Origin: Neodontobutis hainanensis
Lineage: Eukaryota > Chordata > Actinopteri > Gobiiformes > Odontobutidae
Length of the DNA stretch: 64,000 bases
Direction: 5' to 3'
Assembly: GCA_024349245.1 (NCBI GenBank)
Contig: JALDNG010000049.1
Coordinates: 1,663,001 to 1,727,000 of the forward strand
The position numbers were made by a program, and so were the translations under genes. The notes beneath the pieces were generated by a model. It was not told where the DNA came from. It made no database searches and saw nothing but the letters and a program-made list of their open reading frames with translations. Within the stretch, counting starts at the first letter, position 1. Each line of letters begins with the position of its first letter. Below are positions 25,756 through 37,689 of this stretch, one piece after another.

Positions 25756-28700
25756 TTAAGGGTCTTCAATGTCCAGAAAGTCCTTTTTTGGTGGTGCAGA
25801 CCCTCTGTACCAGGCACAGGAATCATCACTCCTCTTAATGCAGGCAAAATGCTTTGCTTGATTTCCAATCACACTCTTTTCAATTACCCAGTCTGTCCAC
25901 AGGCATTCAGCAGGTCCACTGACTGAGCAGGGGATGGAGGTGCAGCGAGTGATCTGAGAAGCAAATCACATGATCTGTTTAGCTGTAAACATGTTAAACA
26001 TTAATGTGCTTCCAACACAGAAATCATCTTTCTTACCTTGCAGTCACAACCCATTTCATAGCGCTGAGGCATGCTTTTCTTCTGAGTATTGCTTAGGGCC
26101 TCCCAGGGTTCAATGAAGTCGCAGAGCGTGACATGCATTGTTCCATCAGTCTCTAGCTTGCCTGTAAAAGAGAAAAAAGAATTGATGGTATGTTTGAAAA
26201 AAATATTAAAAACATAGCATAAAAGACATTTTATGCTTTACCTGCAATAAGATACTCGTTGCTGTTGGCTTCTAGTGTCACGCCACACGCTGCGGATGTG
26301 GGGGGAGTGTAGATCACATCAAAATTCTGATTAGGACCTTTAAACATCTAAATAATTAAAAAATAAAAATAATTTATAAACAAGTTTGCATGCACATGAA
26401 AAGATAGGAGTATCTAGTTATCAATACCTTTATCTGTTTGACATCATACTGGACCCTTTTAATGGCGTTACCATAGATGTCATTGCCAGCGTTGATCACC
26501 TGAGAGCCAACCACTCTTGCCCGGATAACTTGAAAAGAGAACATTACAATTAATCAATTGGGTGTTTTGATCCAAGTCTGTGCCTACAAGGCATGGAAGG
26601 TTTGGCCACAACACACTGCGGTGGCTTAGATGTAAAGAGCTTGCATGTGCCAGGGGCTGGAAGACAGAAGGACATGAGTGTTTCATGAGCCGCAATCAGA
26701 GGAAGGTATTTGTGCCTGGCTGCTCTTAGAAGAGCAGGAAACTAGTCAGCAATCTTCAAAAAGCTGAACTCAAGCCCCGCAGGTTTCTCTGCAGGCCTCT
26801 CTGAATAGCGGTGCTGACATGCAAATCAACTTTTTTATTTTTAACTTGCCCAGCTTTTTTGCTTAAGATTCAGAGCAATTTAGTTGAAGGGAGAAAAACA
26901 GTAAAATGGTTCAAGTGGAAAAAAAATATTATTAGTGCTACACGGATAAGCTATAGAGCTTAGGGACAAAACTGAGTATCCAACAAAAATTATGGGTATT
27001 TTAACCATACCCTATAATGCAATTCCAGATGTCCACTGTGACAACTGATCACAAGCCAATCAAAGCAAATTACTAGTGACATGCAAGTGACATTATATTG
27101 GCATTAAAGATTTATAAAACTATGCTATGGCAAGGCAAGCTTTTAAGACAAACAGAAATAATGATAACCAGATGTTTTTAAATACATTTTTATTGGCCCA
27201 AGCTACCAACTGCCATGGAGATTCTGCATCATCATTACCAAATTAGATCATTTCATATGTAGAAAGGTAGAAACTGAAATATCACAAACTAGAGAGAGAT
27301 CCTAAATAAAGCAGGGCAGATGTCCATTTGTGTAATAGTTCCGTCAAAAAAAAAAAATCCTTTTCAATGTTTTTTTTACAGGTGTCTCTTAATTTTTACC
27401 ATGCAAGACACGTGACTGCTGAGATACAATGACTCAAAGTCAGGTGCTGTAGAGGGCTTTTAGTGACAGGAAAGTTGATTGGAAGAAAGAAAATCTGGTT
27501 AGCTCTGTTTATACAGCTTGCACACAAGCTGTTTATACCAGAAGTCCATTAGATTTTAGGAGGAACAAGAGGGTGCTTCCCTCATGACACAGCATGACCA
27601 GCAGCATTCCAGAGCTTTGGCCAAAGGACACTTTTTTAAAGAAAAAGATACTTTTAGGCTTTATGTTTGCTAGAAAGAAGTTAAACCATAACTGAGAACA
27701 AACAGCAAGGCAATTTTGAAGTTTCTAGAAGTTTCAAAAAGAAGAAGGAAGAAATGGTGCAATGATACAAAATAGTTCGCTGAAGTGCTCTTAAGCAGTT
27801 CTCCAAACTGACCTTGTACATCTGGGCTGCGTAAGTTGTACTTTCACTAAATAGTAGTTCCTCACCAAAACATCCTACTGTGCAGAATTACAACGCATCA
27901 TTACAGCAGGAAGTTAAATGCCAAAACATCAATTTTGAGCCTTTTTTTCCCCCTCGCATAAATCTTGCCCTTTTAAAAGTGTACTGACACTTTTTGTGGG
28001 CTACATAGACAGACTTGTAGGCAATGTTGGATGGAGGTGTGTCCCTGTATCCCTGGTACTGAAGTTTAGTTAGTAAAGGCCTATGGTATGTTATGTTACA
28101 GGTTATAGTAGTTAATAAGCTGCAATAATATATTTTGTAAGAGTACATAAAACATGTTTCTAGGTATGCTGTCCACTAAAAAAAACAGTGGTGTCTTCAT
28201 CGTCCAGGCTGGTGGAATAAGCCTCTTCTGTATACTGTACACACATACCTTACATTCAGCTAGCTTTCAACCAAGAAAAAGCAAACCCCAATTTAAATAG
28301 CAAGACAGGCGGTTCACTGTTTGGAGCCCAAGGCTGGAAGAGGCAAGCCTCTTCTGTAATAGAGCTGAAATTAGACACCTTTGAATAGAGAAGGCATTCC
28401 ATAAAACTAAGGCAAAAAAAAAAAAAAAAAATCAAGCTTTTTCATAGGAAATGACGCAGCAGCAACAGAGATGCAAATATTTAGCAAACAGACACTACTT
28501 CAACCACTAACTACTAACTCCAAGTTGGTGAGCCTAGATAAAAAAAATACTGAAACTCTGAAGATAATACGAGCCATAACATTAGACATTCGAGAGAAAG
28601 GGGAGGAGAGGAGAAAGAGTCAGAAGTTTTTTTTTTATTTAATCCCGCTTCAACATTCAAAATCGGTATTTAGACAACAATAAACAATAAATGAACCGTT

Positions 28701-28863
28701 CCTTCAGTCTATGATCATGCGTCATGAACTTACCTATGTCCGAGTTGCAAAACGCCTGCTGAGGATGCGCTGGAGAGCAACTGCAGGCCTCGGCTATTTT
28801 TTCCACTCGCCAGAGGAAAAGGATGGCCAGAGTGACAAGAGAACTGTTCACTGCCCAAGTCAT
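25756..28863 (-). CDS. timp2: Metalloproteinase inhibitor 2 (TIMP-2)
   Basis: Five minus-strand coding exons: 28863-28734, 26528-26428, 26347-26242, 26161-26037 and 25953-25756. Total 660 nt, 219 aa (human TIMP2 220). Residues 1-26 form a signal peptide. The mature protein begins at Cys27 with CSCSPAHPQQAFC, the TIMP inhibitory edge whose N-terminal cysteine chelates the metalloproteinase zinc. The N-domain continues with V-I-R-A-R and G-N-D-I-Y-G-N. The C-domain holds the expected cysteines (MGCDCK, ITRCTSIPC, CLWTDW, FACIKR, SCAWYRG). The acidic tail DFLDIEDP is the TIMP-2 signature that docks on the pro-MMP-2 hemopexin domain and separates it from other TIMPs. Secreted; inhibits matrix metalloproteinases and takes part in MT1-MMP activation of pro-MMP-2 (family knowledge). 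It sits upstream of usp36 on the same strand, as in human. Teleosts have two copies; I cannot say which this is. Confidence 0.95.
26529..28733 (-). other. timp2: timp2 intron 1
   Basis: A 2.2-kb intron between the signal-peptide exon and the second coding exon. It carries a poly-A run at about 28,412-28,430 and no recognised transposon or coding exon. Confidence 0.6.
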
Positions 28864-29200
28864 TTTGGGAAACTACGCAGCTTGATCTAAAAAAAAAAAA
28901 CGCTAAAAGTTAAACAGTCCCGCAAACCCGAACGTAAACGAGACTAAAGTGAGCCTAATTAAATAAACGCCGCTTCAGTTGTCACAGTTTGAGATGCACA
29001 AGTGACGATGGAGAGTTCATTCCACTGGAAAACTGCACAGCGACTGAAGACTCATCCAAATGTGATTTCGCTCACTACCAACAGGAGTAGCCACGTTTTA
29101 TTGGAGCAGCCTGAAAGAAGACCCACCCCATCTTCGTTCACAGCCAATCAGCAAGGCCCAGCGGAGGTCAGGGGCTCCCCTAATGTTGTCATACCCGTTC
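28864..29200 (-). promoter_or_regulatory. timp2: timp2 5' UTR and promoter
   Basis: The start ATG lies in the first exon. Upstream there is a CCAAT/ATTGG word near 29144 and several CpGs between 28,918 and 29,225. No TATA box is obvious. The transcription start is not determined. Confidence 0.4.
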
Positions 29201-29374
29201 CGTTACTCTCTGTGTCACCCCGTACCACATACGTAAACAGACGCCTGCTTCCCCATTTTGTCCCCAGCCTCATGTGGAATTGATCCATTTTCATTGTAAC
29301 ACAACGTGCAGTTCACCTCAAGGGCACAGTGACGGTCCTTCATAGGCTCTGAATTAAGTTTACACATAATATTA

Positions 29375-29425
29375 GTGTTTGTGAAGGTTCTCAGTCATCC
29401 AGGTCATCTGGAAGAAAAGGTTAAA
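29375..29425 (-). mobile_element. Penelope-like element 3' end fragment
   Basis: On the minus strand it reads ACCTGGATGACTGAGAACCTTCAC, the terminal motif of fish Penelope-like elements and nearly the same as the end of the copy at 48,193-48,748 in this window. Only the 3' end remains. Confidence 0.5.
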
Positions 29426-29454
29426 GCAAAAGCATCAGGACTAAGTTTTCAAGG

Positions 29455-29570
29455 TAAAGATTGGGGGTTCGAATCCCCTGAGGCACAACTCCAGCCACAG
29501 TCTTTCTGTGCCGGTCCCAAGCAGAGGTAAAGGGCGTGACATCCAGTAAAAATTGCCAAGTTACTCATGC
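29455..29570. repeat. SINE-like fragment with a tRNA B-box
   Basis: Contains GGGGGTTCGAATCCCC, a B-box-like word, followed by TGTGCCGGTCCCAAGC and ATCCAGTAAAAATTGCCAA, which recur in fish interspersed repeats (recalled). No complete tRNA cloverleaf can be folded from it by eye, so I call it a tRNA-derived repeat piece, not a tRNA gene. Confidence 0.4.
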
Positions 29571-29948
29571 AAAATACTTTGTTGTGTCAATAGATAGATG
29601 AATGTAAATGTCATAGTAATTGCATATTATATGCTCTCTCTCCTGCTCCAGTTCATATGCTTATCCACATACACTTATGACTTAATGTCTTTTGCTGTAT
29701 CTCCTATTTGGCGCCATGCTAATCCAAACAAGACAAAGATATCTCTTTGCACTACATCTAATCATTGTTCAGGAACACTCTGTTCTTTACACTTAGTGGC
29801 ATATACTCGTAAACTCATTCACATCTATGACTGACTCGTCAGCTCAATATACATCCATCTACGACCCTGGAGCTGAGAGGCAGGCACAATGTACTCCTAA
29901 TGTACAGGCTTCTTTATCTTGTTTGTTATCAGAACCCAATGATTCATA

Positions 29949-30070
29949 TTAAAAATCATCTGCATAATTATGGTAGTATATGTCACAGCTGCGTATTAAT
30001 TGACCTAAAGGAAGCATGTACAGATTGAATAATAGGGGTCCCAAGACAGACCCTTGTGGGACCCATCATG
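29949..30070 (-). mobile_element. L2/Rex-type LINE reverse transcriptase remnant
   Basis: One minus-strand frame reads VPQGSVLGPLLF then NLYMLPLG and, about 15 residues later, NYADDF. These are the RT motif-4 VPQGS...GP and the catalytic YADD box of an L2/CR1-group non-LTR retrotransposon. A stop follows the YADD box directly, and flanking sequence to about 29,620 is too decayed to align by eye. Inactive fragment. Confidence 0.75.
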
Positions 30071-30204
30071 TCAGGGCCATCTCTATAAACGAGCATATCT
30101 TGGGCCTACTTAAAAATATATTGACACTTATTGTAAACCAACTAATTGAAAGCTCACTGGTTTACAGTTCTTCGGAGAAAGGCATTTTAAGATAAATGTG
30201 TTGT

Positions 30205-30365
30205 ATAGAGCAGGGGTGCCCAAACCTTTTCCCTCAAAAGGCCTAAACAGAAATAAAATAATGACCCACAGACCAAATGCAAACATATTTTGTATGTAAT
30301 GAAAATAAATCCTCCTCCTCTCAGGTTTGTTTAAAATGCCTTTGTCCGTGGCCACTGCCACTGCC
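30205..30365. mobile_element. hAT-like nonautonomous element fragment
   Basis: Begins with GCAGGGGTGCCCAAACCTTTT, closely resembling the terminal repeat of Charlie-type hAT elements, followed by a GGCC-rich and GACCCACAGACC-like interior. The matching terminal repeat was not found, so the right edge is arbitrary. Confidence 0.35.
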
Positions 30366-30639
30366 CCCAATTTTGTTCTGACAAGGTAGCACCTAATTGG
30401 AAGCCTGCAAACTTAAGCTGTTTGACCAAGAGCTTTCAGAAATCCATCAAAATAGAACTAATTGTGGACTTACAGATTGTGCAGATTTGCACAAACCTAT
30501 CTGAATTGCCTTATTGTTACCTAGGTTTTCTTTTAAGATTAAGATTTCTTTTAAGATTTAAGATTAAGAAACCGGAGCAGAGATGCTTGTACCAGATTAG
30601 CTTTCCATCCGTAGTCTTATATTGAACATGTTTTTAGTG

Positions 30640-30772
30640 GTGAAACCGGAGCACCTGGAGAAAACCTACGCAGACACAGTGAGAACATGCAAACTCCACA
30701 CAGAAAGGCCCTGCCCTGAATGGGAATCGAACCCAGGACCTTCTTGCTGTGAGGCCGGAGTGCTTGACCCTT
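30640..30772 (-). repeat. V-SINE/L2-associated SINE fragment
   Basis: Contains ACCTGGAGAAAACCTACGCAGACAC, AACATGCAAACTCCACACAG and AACCCAGGACCTTCTTGCTGTGAGG in the order typical of an abundant fish tRNA-derived SINE read from its minus strand. The tRNA-like head is at the right end. Family name is from memory. Confidence 0.6.
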
Positions 30773-31866
30773 AAATCTTCAAAGTTAATTTGAGCCCCAT
30801 GAGTGAGTGCAGGAGACTGTTTCTGGAATATATACTGTATTTGGCTCTTCTTAAGTGACATAGGTCATTAACAGTGGGTAAGTATACGCTCAACTGTCAT
30901 TGCATGAAACATGATAATCCCTGGCCCCCCTGATATAGAGCATCAAGGAAGCACCTTTTGCTAGTGGCACCTGAGAACACCGCAGAAACTCATAACTCCA
31001 TCTAATGGTACACAGTAACGCTGGTTTCCTGTAAACTAGTTGCTTTTGTCATGCATACAAACATGATGTCTTACTGTATACTGTCAAGAAAAGCTTTTAT
31101 GAATATTAACAGTTTAGTTTAACTACAACCATACACAACAATACAGCTTACTGTATTTCCTACTATTATATCACACCAATGTGTATGCCAGTTATATTAT
31201 TGTTGTTGATAAGATCTGAAACATCTGTGTCCAATTATATTTAACACCGAACAAATAGTCCCACAAATGTTACCAAATCGTAATCAGCAGTGCTCTATCT
31301 ATGGGTACGTCATTTGAGCTCCTATTAAAACATTGCTTATGACAAATGAAAATAAAGAGGTGGAGGAGTGATGCAGAGAAGAGGAGTGACATCACTGTTT
31401 AAAATTGAAAGGGGTTCAGTCTGGGAGTGTTTACCCCAAGCATACGGCTGATACCAAAACCTTTTCCCCTATACTGGCAAATATACATTACATTATGCTA
31501 TATAGTCATGACTGATTTTTCATCCTTGACTCATGCATAGAAATTTATGGCTATATTTTTTTGAAAAGGTCTATACTTTCATAGCCCTTTAGGAAACAGA
31601 AGGTCTCATGAGTTTAAACTTTGCGGTCTTCTGTGTTGATTCTGGCGTTGCAGCAGAGTTTGTGTGTGCTGCTGTATATAATGATTGGAGCTGATGAAGA
31701 ATAATGAAAAGGGCTGGATCTGTTGTGGCTGCTTTGCTCCGTGACATCATATTTGGCCACTGACTATCAGTCTTCTGGCAAATATTTCTGTTCTTTTCCA
31801 TAGTTTAGCATTTTTGCCTGCTTGCTTTTCCACTGGGTCCCGTCATTTGATACATGTGTGTATGTA

Positions 31867-32748
31867 CAGTGGCAAGAAAAAGTATGTGAACCTTTTGGTT
31901 TTTCTGAATAAATTGTGTCTTAAATTGTGATGTGATTTTCATCTAAGTCAAGAGTAGTGACAAACATAATGTGTCTAAAAATATTTACACAAAAAAAATC
32001 TGATCTTTCATGTCTTTATTGAGAACAACCAAAAAAAACCCATAAAGTATGGGGAAAGTATGTGAAGCCTTGAGTTAATGACCTGAAAAAAGCTAATTGG
32101 AGTCAGGTTTTAGGACACCTATAGCCTCATTATGATAATCTGTTTGGAGGTTTGGACTACAGCTACTTTGACTGATAAAAACTCCTCAAACCTTTGGAGT
32201 TTGCTCTGCACAAGAAGAACACACTTATGTGACCAATGCCTTGCCAAAAAGAGCTTTCAGTGGAGCTACGATCAAGAACTGTTGCTTTACATAAAGCTGG
32301 AAAGGGTTACAAAGTTATTTCAAATACTTATAATTTCACCAGTCTACAGCAAACAATCTACAAATGGAGATGCTTTGGGACTGTTGCTACTCTTCCAAGA
32401 AGATGGCGTCCAGTCAAAATGACACCAAGAGTACAACAAAGACTCATCAATGAGCAAAAACAAAATCCGCCTTTTGAAGAGGCCAAGTCAGAACCCAGCC
32501 CTCAACCCAATAGAGATGCTATGGATTGACTTGAAGAGGGCCATACGCATGAGACATCCAAAGAATATTCTGCCCGGAAGAATGTACTAAAATATTCCTC
32601 CTCAACAATGTGCAGGTCTGAGCCACAGTTACAGGAAAGGTCGGGTTGGGGTTATTGCTGCCAGTTATTTTATTGCTCACATTTTAAGCCAGATTTATTC
32701 AGAAAACCATGAAATTTCAAAAGGTACACAAACATTTTCTTACCACTG
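31867..32748 (+). mobile_element. Tc1/mariner transposon, internally deleted
   Basis: Bounded by CAGTGGCAAGAAAAAGTATG at the left and its inverted counterpart ending CACTG at the right, each next to a TA target duplication (31865-31866 and 32749-32750). Inside, 32236-32529 encodes the transposase N-terminus: the helix-turn-helix region KELSVELRSRTVALHKAGKG...IYKWRCFGT...PRRWRP. The frame then jumps to a C-terminal N-P-x-(E/D) segment, so most of the DDE catalytic core is missing. At about 880 bp it is shorter than intact fish Tc1 elements. Nonautonomous and surely inactive. Confidence 0.85.
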
Positions 32749-34589
32749 TATATAAAAAAATAGCTGCGCATAAGAGTGAGAAAATTAGGATAAAAAATGT
32801 AATGTTTGTTTTGGGATATTTATTTGTGTTCACGGTTGTCATTAACTTTAATTGTCCTTGATGACACCAAGAAAATTTCCCAATTGTTAAACTATTTTGC
32901 AAGTGGTTATGACTTGTCTGCTAAGTGGAAGTTACCAGACTCAGGTCACGTAATAGGGACGACAGCAGATGTGAAGTAAAGGGCAGAAATGAAGAAGACA
33001 TGAAAGGAAGTGACACATCCAAGAGCAGAAGGGTTGAAATGCTTCCGTCTCATTCTGCAGTTTAGCAAAAGAATCAAGAGGAACAGCCAACGCCTTCTTC
33101 TGAGCACCTCTAACACTTCTAAACACTGGACTTCCTTTGTCCCGGGATGTTGAGTGATGTGGCGTCCCTGGCTTCTGGGCATATTATAAATGGCCACACA
33201 ACATAATCATTCCAAACTCTAGTGGGTTTTTGTTTTTTTTCCCACACAGCAAATCTTCTTTTAGACCAGATGTTTTACTCCCAAAACCAGGATTATCGTA
33301 TCAACATTTGGTTTTGATTTGTTGAATGAGAGTGGATTTGTTAAAGAAGTGCAAAGTAAGCAGCCCCCTATGTACACTTCCCACTACAAAAGCAAATAAG
33401 AGGCATAAAGGTTTGACCCGTGATCCACTAAATTACAGACGTTCAAGGCCAGGAATACTCTTTAAAGGAAGACAGAAAAAGAGGGTCTCATTGCGGAGTC
33501 TGGTGGGTGCTGTGGTAGTGGCCCACATCCTTTCTCTGACAGCTGCCCAATGTTCTTTTGCCTGCATTAGTGCCCATATAAGGCATGAATACTACATCCC
33601 ACCTACAGTCCAGTGTGCTTGATTCCTACTTTATTAAAATGTGAGACAGTGAATCAGCTCAGACAATAAGGAGGAAAACATCTGCTGGAAAAAAAATATA
33701 AAAATATATAAATTGAATGACATTGAAAATGGTCTGGCAGCCCGCAGTTTTTTATATTATGTTAGTCATAGGTGCAGTTGCTCAGAGTAACAGGAACTTT
33801 TACTTTTATGTGGGGTAATTGTGGTAAATAAGAGCACGATCATTTCCTCTCCAACAATTACACACCAATTGTGAGCATATTGCACAATTCTGGGGAAAAA
33901 AATGAAATCAACCATGCTGGGACAAGTTGAAGGGATAATTTGTTGAATGCACGAGCTCCACTTTTTTAACACAGACACTGGTTAATCACAACAAACCAGC
34001 CACCCTGTGTCGAAATGTGTAACTGTAAACACAAACCCAGATGAACAATAGGCTCACAGTCAGGCTCTTTCTCATTGATGACACAGACTGCACACACTTT
34101 CTCTCGATTTACCCACTCGCTTCACACTATGACAAATCCCTTCTTCTCAGAAAAGTGTGAGTCCTGTTATGTACATTGTAGTCTAATAATAACACCTGTC
34201 TGGGCATGTATCTGCATATGGTCAAAATGTGCATCTTAAAGGTGATGAGGAGATGCAGGAGTCTGACGGCTTGTAAAAAAAAACAATGGTTGTGAATATT
34301 TTATAACTCATGAACCGGAATTATTCCTTCCACTTAGCAACTAACATAATACAGTATTTCACAATTTAAATACACTTTTCATATACAACTATAATAACTG
34401 TATAAAATGTAATATATATATATATGTAATAATATATATATATATATATTGTTGAAACATATAAACTGTCCCTTGTTTTAATTACAGTATATTTTCCTAC
34501 ATTATAGGTTTAAATTATATTCTGAAAAAATGTGCAAACCTCCCCCCACCAAAAAAAAAAAAAAAAATACAAAAATGATTTAATTGCAA
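32749..34589. other. Intergenic sequence right of the Tc1 copy
   Basis: AT-rich sequence with no supported gene. It ends in an AT dinucleotide run (34411-34450) and an A-run (about 34552-34567) just before the lgals3bp 3' end. Confidence 0.45.
34411..34450. repeat. AT microsatellite
   Basis: Two blocks of TA dinucleotides separated by TGTAATAA, seen directly. Confidence 0.9.
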
Positions 34590-34689
34590 TTTATTTGTTA
34601 AAAATGAAAGATGGATCATAAACAGAAACCGAGCACTTGACAATACTGATTAATTATGCTGGTTAATTACACGTTGTCTAAGGTGCTTA
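34590..34689 (-). other. lgals3bp: lgals3bp short 3' UTR with polyadenylation signal
   Basis: A minus-strand AATAAA at 34595-34590 lies about 95 bases after the stop codon. Confidence 0.5.
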
Positions 34690-36963
34690 TTAGGAGATAT
34701 ACTCTGGTCTCATTACAAACAAGAATTTGTACTGGTCATCTGGACATGGATAAGGAAAAGAATCAGTATCATTTTTAAAAACATAAGCCAGGTTGGACTT
34801 AAAGTCCTGAACCTGGCAGATGTACCTGCCCTGGCACATTAGCAGAAGCCTGTTATTAAACACAATGCCCGGTTGGTTCATGGATTCGTAACTGGTCAGC
34901 CTTGCCATTGGTAACGACTGGCACCTCGTGCCTCGGTTTGAACAGTCATGTTGGTTAAAAAATATGTCTGCCACCCAGTTTACCGTTTTGTCATTAAAGA
35001 TCTTGCTACTGTGATAAGGTACTCTGATAGAATAGCTTCTAGGTTGGTTGTATCCATAATGTGAGGACCTATACGAAGAAGAAAAAGGTCCAAAAGAAAC
35101 ACTCCACATAGCAGAGGTATAGATCCGAGGCCTGAAGCTATCATCATCACTGAAAAACTTTGTTCTTGAATTAAGATTCGTAAGAAGCTGGAAATTAAAC
35201 TGGAAGGCTTTCAACATGTTGTCACGCAAGAGATTTTTATGTGAGCTGTAAATTGAGAAGTTGGAAAACTTTTCAAGCAAAGACAGCTGCTCTACAGGAA
35301 TCATGGGAAGCCGTATAAGAGATAACAATTTGACCTGTGTATCTGAAGTGGTTGTTTCATTGTTGTTAAAGATCCAGTTTTCCACAGCTGTAAACACAAA
35401 CCACTCATCTGGCACTACCACGTCTGAGCGCAATAAAAGGGCCAAGAGGAGTTTTGATGAAATTTGGTTCCATGTTGGAGTCTGGGTAAAGTTCTGGAAG
35501 TTCCAAGCCAGGTAACGGGCACAGTTTTCCTGGAGTACCAGGTCTTCGGTCTCTACTGCATATTCATAAATGGAGACTTGAGTTTCAAAGGAAGCGTCCT
35601 CTGGAAGGATGTAAGTGAAGAGAAGACCTGTGTCCCTCCTCAGCTGATCCACCCCAAACTTTGAAGCCAACCAGTGGAGGCATTGGACAGACGAGAAAGT
35701 GATGTCAATCTTGCGAGTGTAGACGTACCTATTATTAAAAGAATGGTTATTTTATTTTGGAAGCAAGTTTGCATTGTTTCAATTTCACCAGAAACATTAA
35801 TTTGAGGATTTTGTAGTTTTATGGAAAGCTTACAGAAAACAGAGTATCAATGACTTTTCTGTGACTCACTTCTGTGCAGGACATACTTTAGATTATGGAA
35901 TTATGAGCCTTGGTTAGAATTACTTTATGCTGTACTTGTAGCTTTGTTACACTGTGCTTTACAACACCAATCTAAAGAAATCCTATTAATACCTGACGAG
36001 TGAAGGGAAATACGGCAGGCAGGTCGGGACAACTTCAACTGTGAGGTTTTTTATATCTTCGGAAATATTGAAAGCCGGAATGCTTGAGAGCATTATTTTG
36101 TGTGCACATATTGTTTGCTGCAGAGTCCTGGTCTCCTGCTCTTCTGTATCAGATAAGGCTGTGATGAGGAGGTCACAGCCCGTCCCACTGTCGAACAGCT
36201 GACCCAGTTCATCAGACAAAACTATACTGTGGTCCAGTGGGTAGGATGTACTTTGAAAATTTGCTTCAGCTGTGAATAAACACAACATTATACATTCAGA
36301 AAAAAGAAATCGATAAGGATTTGTCTTATTAGAACAAAATCTACCTCCTGCATCACAAATAACCCCAACGTCCTCTTTGTGGGTGCAGTCAGTCACGCCC
36401 CATCCACTGAATTTACAGGTAGAAAGATATTTCTCTGTTCCTGTACAGTGCATATCATCCATCCAAATGGGTCCAGATGCTAAAACAACATGACATTTCT
36501 GTTAAAAGGTTGTGTTCTTACTAGATCAACAATACTGCCCTCTGCTGGGCCTGGCAAATATTTTTTTAAAAGAAACCTCTTGCACTTCCATAGACCTCTC
36601 CAGTCGTAACGGATTTGGCTGCGGGGAATCGTAGCTGGCGACATACGACTTGGGCCTCTGCCATGTCCCAGCCGTCGTCACACACTGTCCCCCACTGTCC
36701 GTTATGGTAGATCTCCACACGGCCCTCTGAAGGCCTCGGAGATCCAGAGAGTCTCAGGTCACCTTCCTGCACACCAGAGCCTCTCCCTGCATCGCAACAT
36801 AAGTGTAGACAAAATGTTTCAGAGCATAAAAGACTGACTTGGTACTTTGTATGCAGATAAGCAGAGGTTGTAACTTACTTAAGTTTCTAAATGTTATTGA
36901 TCCATTTCCTTTGCAGACATTAAGCATAAGCCACACGAGGCAAATATTCTTAAAGGTGAGCAT
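34690..36963 (-). CDS. lgals3bp: Galectin-3-binding protein (90K / Mac-2-binding protein) homologue
   Basis: Five minus-strand coding exons: 36963-36879, 36786-36577, 36479-36345, 36269-35993 and 35728-34690. They total 1,746 nt, 581 aa (human 585). Signal peptide about 1-19 (MLTFKNICLVWLMLNVCKG). One SRCR domain about 35-140 with GRVEIYHNGQWGTVCDDGW, VVCRQL and the terminal GVIC cysteines. BTB/POZ about 150-235 (SDELGQLFDSGTGCDLLI, CAHKIMLSS). BACK-like region and unique C-domain in the long last exon (PRIYTSAMWSVSF). This is a secreted scavenger-receptor-family glycoprotein that binds galectins and matrix and is linked to innate immunity in mammals. It lies between timp2 and cant1 on the same strand, as in human. 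Teleosts often carry more than one copy; orthology to a specific one is not settled. Confidence 0.93.
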
Positions 36964-37121
36964 TTTCAATAGGGGTGACCTCTGGAAATAAAAAACACTT
37001 CAATGTAGGGCAAATGTCATGTCATCATGCTTCTTTAAAAAAAATTGCAATAATAGTATTTAAGTAAGGTGACACTCAAATGCTAAAATGAAATCTACAA
37101 ACACAGACGAAAACACATTAC

Positions 37122-37215
37122 CTTCTCTGGTTTGGTTCTTGTTCCTTCTCCGTAATGAAGCTGGGTTTTAGAGGAAATACGTCCAGTCTGACTCGCCCAC
37201 TGCTTAAAGTTTCGT
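37122..37215 (-). promoter_or_regulatory. lgals3bp: lgals3bp noncoding first exon with IRF/ISRE-like site
   Basis: A donor (GAGAAG|GTAATG) at 37122/37121 pairs with an acceptor just before the start codon (TTTCCAG near 36980), suggesting a noncoding first exon here. About 85 bases upstream of the donor the minus strand reads AAGTGAAACGAAACTT at about 37219-37204. It matches the AANNGAAA IRF core, although the two GAAA repeats are spaced by one base instead of the canonical two. Mammalian LGALS3BP is interferon-inducible. That this site drives the fish gene is inference. Confidence 0.4.
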
Positions 37216-37274
37216 TTCACTTAAAACTGGAAAATGAGGATGTTTCGCAACACATTGCAAGCCCAAACTAAATC

Positions 37275-37335
37275 CTGCAGTGTAGATAGATAAGACTTTA
37301 TTCTTCCCACAGAGGGAAAATTACTGACGTGAGTA
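37275..37335 (-). mobile_element. LINE 3' tail (RTE/Rex-like)
   Basis: The minus strand reads TTTTCCCTCTGTGGGAAGAATAAAGTC followed by TTATCTATCTA. This is a CCC(N)GGG-type hairpin, an AATAAAG word and a TATC microsatellite tail, as at the 3' ends of abundant fish LINEs. It sits just upstream of the lgals3bp promoter. The AATAAA here is therefore probably not a host polyadenylation signal. Confidence 0.5.
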
Positions 37336-37689
37336 CAAAGTTTATGTTTAAATAGTGAGATCTGCAGGTTAATAAAAAAAAACAAAAACACAGAAGTAAG
37401 CAAAGTTTTTGTTTTTTACTGAGCCCCAGACAAAAAGGTTACATAAAGCATAACTTAAATTTGAACAAATGTCTTTTAAAACAACAAATAAAAACACAAG
37501 AATAAAGTGTGTAGGGACTGATGTGTAATGTGAAGCAAAGCCAGGAGAATTCTTCAGAGTGTAAAATGTGCATGAAATAAAGCATTACAATTAAAATCAC
37601 AGTCTGATAAATCAATCGTTTTACATTCATAATTCAAAAGGATATACAGTACTGTTGAGGCTGGATTTGAACCAGAAGGGAGATGATAC

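Noticed and set aside
29460..29500. Possible tRNA gene (GGTTCGAATCCCC)
   Set aside because: Only a B-box and part of a T-arm are visible; no acceptor, D-arm or anticodon arm pairs up, and SINE-like sequence follows.
33326..33622. 98-codon plus-strand frame between timp2 and lgals3bp
   Set aside because: No domain, no codon signature, no splice or promoter context.
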